Below the pieces are notes generated by a model, which had not been told where the DNA came from, did not search any database, and saw only the letters and a list, made by a program, of their open reading frames with translations. A stretch of 64,000 nt of DNA. Origin: Bacteroidales bacterium. Its GTDB lineage: Bacteria; Bacteroidota; Bacteroidia; Bacteroidales; UBA932. The stretch's first letter is position 1. Every line of letters starts with the position of its first letter. The stretch lies in assembly GCA_017935505.1 (NCBI GenBank), contig JAGBHM010000017.1, positions 95,547 through 159,546 of the forward strand, read 5' to 3'. Of the stretch, positions 61,269 through 64,000 are shown in pieces. A program made the position numbers and the translations under genes.

Positions 61269-64000
61269 ATGAAACGTATATATAAAATATTTTCAGTGGC
61301 GCTTGTGGCATTGGGAGCCATCAGTTGCCAGGTGGAAGAGATGGAGATTGAAAAAGGCCAGATGATACAGGAAAATGGAGATTATGTTTGTGTAACTGCA
61401 GGCCTTCCATCAAACAATACAAAAGTTTCCTATGAAATGGATGCTGCCAACAATCTTGTTAAAACAGCATGGGAAAAGGGTGATGTGATTTATCGTACTC
61501 TAGGTTATAGTGGTACAGCATTTACTCAAAAGGACTCAATTTCGGCAGATGGCAAGTTTGCCAACTTTGAGGGAAATTTAAATTTGTCGGCAAATACAAA
61601 TTATTTGTTTACATATCCTGTTCAGTATAGGAATTCATCGGGAGGTAATCTGAAGATACAAAATATGGATGGAACTCTGGAGACTGCCATGGCTTGTGAT
61701 TATCTTTATGGTGTGGCAAGAACAGATGCCAATAAAGTTTTGGAAAATATCAATTTCAAAAGACTTACTTCATTTTTGCAGATTAAAGATGTTGATTTTG
61801 GTACAGGTGTAAACGGAACTGTTAAAGTTGTATATTTTACAGGTGCTACTGTCGGTAATAGGGCAATGATCAATATGAATAGTGGTGATACATATGGTGT
61901 TCCAACTGTTTATCGCGACAGGTCAGTTGTTATTGTGCCTTCTGAATATAATATTGCAGATGGCAAGCCTGAAAATACAGAGCCTCTTTATATAGCATTT
62001 ATGCCGGTTACAGAGTCTAATGAGAGTGAAAAGGCTTCAGCTAAGGGTGATGAGTATACACTTACATTTGTTTTAGACAATGGCGACACTTATGTGAAGA
62101 CTTGGAAGAGCAGCACTGCTTACACTTCAGGTAATATGTATTCTATATCATGTGACCTTGAGAAACCTATGGTATTCAATATCCAGTTTGAAGAGGATAT
62201 TATCAGACAAAAACTGATTTACTATGGATATGATATGAATGCAGACTCTTTGATCAGTAATATAGAGGCATCTCTTATGACTACTCTTGGATGGGTATTT
62301 GCAGAGGATAAGAATATTACTAAATTTAATGAGTTCCAATACTTTACAGGTATTACATATATGGATGCAGATAGATCGGGTTCAAGTGGAGCTTTCTATG
62401 GCTGTACAGCTCTTAAAGAGATTACATTGCCTGCATCTCTTACAGTTATTGGATCAGATTCATTTAACGGATGTACTGCGTTGGAGAAATTTAATGTTCC
62501 TGAATCTGTTAAGAAAATCAATGCCGGTGCGTTCAGATACTGTTCGAATTTGAAAGAGATCACCATTCCGGAGACTGTAACATATATGGGTTCCGGTCTT
62601 ACATTTGCAAACTGTACTTCACTCAAAACTGTGAAATGGCCAAAAGGTACTACAAATATCCCTTCACAAGCATTCTTTGAATCAGGCCTTGAGGAGTTTG
62701 TAATTAACGATAATGTAACATCTATTGATGCTTCTGCTTTTGCACGTTGTTTCTCATTGAAGGAGATAGAGATTCCTGCTTCAGTTGAAACTATAGATAT
62801 GAAAGCATTTTATGAGTGTACTTCCATCACCTCATTTGAAATTCCTTCTGGTGTTAAAACTATAGGTAAAGAGGCATTCTACGGTACAGGAGCCAAATCA
62901 TTCAGTTTGCCTGCAACTGTTACTTCTATTGGTGAAAATGCATTTGGAGCAAGCTCTGATCTTACTTCATTTACAATAGAGAGCGGTTCTCCGTACTCGG
63001 TATCAGAAGATGTATCTATCTTGATCAAAGGAACAGAAGCTGTTGCATTCTTTGGAAATAAAGCTTCAATTTCATTCCCTGAAAATGTGACCAAGATTGG
63101 CAATAATTTCGCTAATGGAAGTACTGTTCTTGAGAGTGTGAATATTCCGGCTGTAACTACGTTTGGCAACAATACTTTCCAAAACTGTACTAACCTTAAA
63201 ACCGCTGTTTTTGCCTCAGGTGCAACAAAAACAGGTAATAATACATTCAACGGCTGTACATCTCTAACATCTGTTACTCTTCCTACTGCTATTACAGAGC
63301 TGGGAACAGGTTTGTTCCAGAATTGCAGTTCATTGAAAAATATTGAAATTCCGGATGGTGTTACAAAAATAAATAATAATGTATTCATGGGTTGTTCAAG
63401 CCTTGAATCTGTTACCCTTCCATCAACCCTTAAAGAGATTGCCCAGAATCTGTTTAATGGTTGTGCTGCACTTAAATCAATCAATATCCCAACAAGTGTT
63501 ACAAAGATTGGAAATAGTGCCTTCGCAGGCTGTACAAGTCTCACAGAGCTTGTATTGCCATCAACTATTACCACAATACCAGCTGCTATGATTCAGAACT
63601 GTACAGGTATCAAATCAATTGAACTCCCTGAATCGGTAACAACAATTAATTCTAATGCGTTCAGAGGTTCCGGTTTGACATCCTTTACATTCCCACCAAA
63701 AGTAACAGTGATCAACAGCATATTTGCAGAATGTAAAGATTTGAAATCGGTAACTATACCTTCAACAATCAAGACAATACAGATGTCTGCATTTGAGGGT
63801 ACCGGTTTGGAATCTATCACAATTCCGGAGCATATTACATCTCTACCGATGTGGGCATTCAAGAACTGTACAAATCTTGTAACTGTGGATATGCCTGGTG
63901 TTACAACACTTTCCGGCCAGTCTATATTTGAGGGTTGTACAAGTCTTAAAACAGTGAATATGCCAAAGGTGAAAACAATGAGTGCATTGTGGATGTTCAA
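61269..64000 (+). CDS. BspA-type leucine-rich-repeat lipoprotein, 3' end outside the window
   Basis: An open frame of 910 residues from the ATG at 61269 to the window edge. Lipobox AISC is followed by acidic QVEEMEIEKG. Residues about 35-300 look like a fimbrillin-type (Mfa-like) beta domain (KVSYEMDAANNLVKTAWEKGDVI). From about 375 on there are 22 or 23 BspA-type repeats of 21-24 residues, consensus F-x-G-C-T-S-L-x-x-I-x-I-P-x-S-V-x-x-I-x, such as FNGCTALEKFNVPESVKKI and FAGCTSLTELVLPSTITTI. Such LRR proteins of Bacteroidota and Treponema bind host matrix proteins such as fibronectin or co-aggregate with other bacteria. It lies in line with the SusCD locus. Confidence 0.92.
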   Translation, partial: MKRIYKIFSVALVALGAISCQVEEMEIEKGQMIQENGDYVCVTAGLPSNNTKVSYEMDAANNLVKTAWEKGDVIYRTLGYSGTAFTQKDSISADGKFANFEGNLNLSANTNYLFTYPVQYRNSSGGNLKIQNMDGTLETAMACDYLYGVARTDANKVLENINFKRLTSFLQIKDVDFGTGVNGTVKVVYFTGATVGNRAMINMNSGDTYGVPTVYRDRSVVIVPSEYNIADGKPENTEPLYIAFMPVTESNESEKASAKGDEYTLTFVLDNGDTYVKTWKSSTAYTSGNMYSISCDLEKPMVFNIQFEEDIIRQKLIYYGYDMNADSLISNIEASLMTTLGWVFAEDKNITKFNEFQYFTGITYMDADRSGSSGAFYGCTALKEITLPASLTVIGSDSFNGCTALEKFNVPESVKKINAGAFRYCSNLKEITIPETVTYMGSGLTFANCTSLKTVKWPKGTTNIPSQAFFESGLEEFVINDNVTSIDASAFARCFSLKEIEIPASVETIDMKAFYECTSITSFEIPSGVKTIGKEAFYGTGAKSFSLPATVTSIGENAFGASSDLTSFTIESGSPYSVSEDVSILIKGTEAVAFFGNKASISFPENVTKIGNNFANGSTVLESVNIPAVTTFGNNTFQNCTNLKTAVFASGATKTGNNTFNGCTSLTSVTLPTAITELGTGLFQNCSSLKNIEIPDGVTKINNNVFMGCSSLESVTLPSTLKEIAQNLFNGCAALKSINIPTSVTKIGNSAFAGCTSLTELVLPSTITTIPAAMIQNCTGIKSIELPESVTTINSNAFRGSGLTSFTFPPKVTVINSIFAECKDLKSVTIPSTIKTIQMSAFEGTGLESITIPEHITSLPMWAFKNCTNLVTVDMPGVTTLSGQSIFEGCTSLKTVNMPKVKTMSALWMF

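Noticed and set aside
62879..64000. Long antisense open frames (231 and 135 codons) on the minus strand of the LRR gene
   Set aside because: They mirror the roughly 69-base repeat of the plus-strand gene, have no start context or known motif, and the plus frame has a lipobox and regular repeats.
1..64000. CRISPR arrays, tRNA or rRNA genes, insertion sequences, integrases, phage genes
   Set aside because: None found on reading the intergenic stretches and gene products; the largest gap (1501-1831) is the riboswitch leader.

Overview
The window is one 64 kb stretch of chromosome from a member of the Bacteroidota, most likely the order Bacteroidales. The evidence is two SusC/RagA-type porins (one with a SusD partner), a gldH-ricT-holB cluster, transketolase encoded as two half-genes, BACON, DUF4302 and DUF2027 proteins, many acidic-tailed lipoproteins, and promoters of the Bacteroides type (-7 box TAnnTTTG, -33 box TTTG) with few Shine-Dalgarno sites. 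I cannot name the genus. I see no rRNA, tRNA, CRISPR array, transposase, integrase or prophage gene.

Layout. 1-1748 (minus): the 5' part of a SusC/RagA-type TonB-dependent porin, cut by the window edge, preceded by an FMN riboswitch and a consensus promoter. 1832-4978: rsmA diverging from aspS and yqeY. 5051-10725 (minus): a tight operon of S46 dipeptidyl-peptidase, Mrp ATPase, DUF2027/Smr protein and M28 peptidase. 10829-14179: glycerate kinase converging on an EF-G paralogue with an altered GTPase centre. 14399-18009 (plus): XRE regulator, RNase HII, glycosyltransferase, LolD-like ATPase and TrmN6-like methylase. 18011-22843 (minus): both transketolase halves separated by two envelope genes and followed by an ECF sigma factor, a candidate anti-sigma factor and a CpxP-like protein. 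22957-24744: lepA. 24841-29136 (minus): S9 peptidase and an OmpA-like/TPR lipoprotein.

29338-35205 (plus): sigma-54 activator, LptE, a TPR-like protein and SecG, then a PspC-PadR-PspC cassette and DUF456. 35256-38597: kbl (minus), then trxA, an outer membrane barrel protein and a polyprenyl diphosphate synthase. 38652-44983 (minus): a six-gene run of TPR protein, U32 protein, holB, ricT, gldH and trmB. 45152-51478: an M16-family protein without its zinc motif, DUF3109, DUF2007, two uncharacterised membrane proteins and hemW.

51751-64000 (plus): the main accessory region. It is a SusC-SusD locus followed by five lipoproteins: an HExxH metallohydrolase, a DUF4302 protein, a BACON protein, a coiled-coil/DUF4988/BACON protein, and a long BspA-type leucine-rich-repeat protein that runs off the window. 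No glycoside hydrolase, lyase or sulfatase is present, so I infer a protein or peptide target (as for RagAB) rather than a glycan. All six lipoproteins of this locus carry acidic residues just after the lipid-anchored cysteine, as expected for cell-surface export. The leader holds a 19-bp perfect dyad and a long stem-loop.

The strongest leads are the FMN riboswitch in front of a SusC-type porin (a candidate flavin uptake system), its alternative hairpin that competes with aptamer helix P1, the surface lipoprotein locus at the right end, the GTPase-altered EF-G, the M16 pseudo-peptidase, and four genes whose -7 box lies only 5-7 bases before the start codon.
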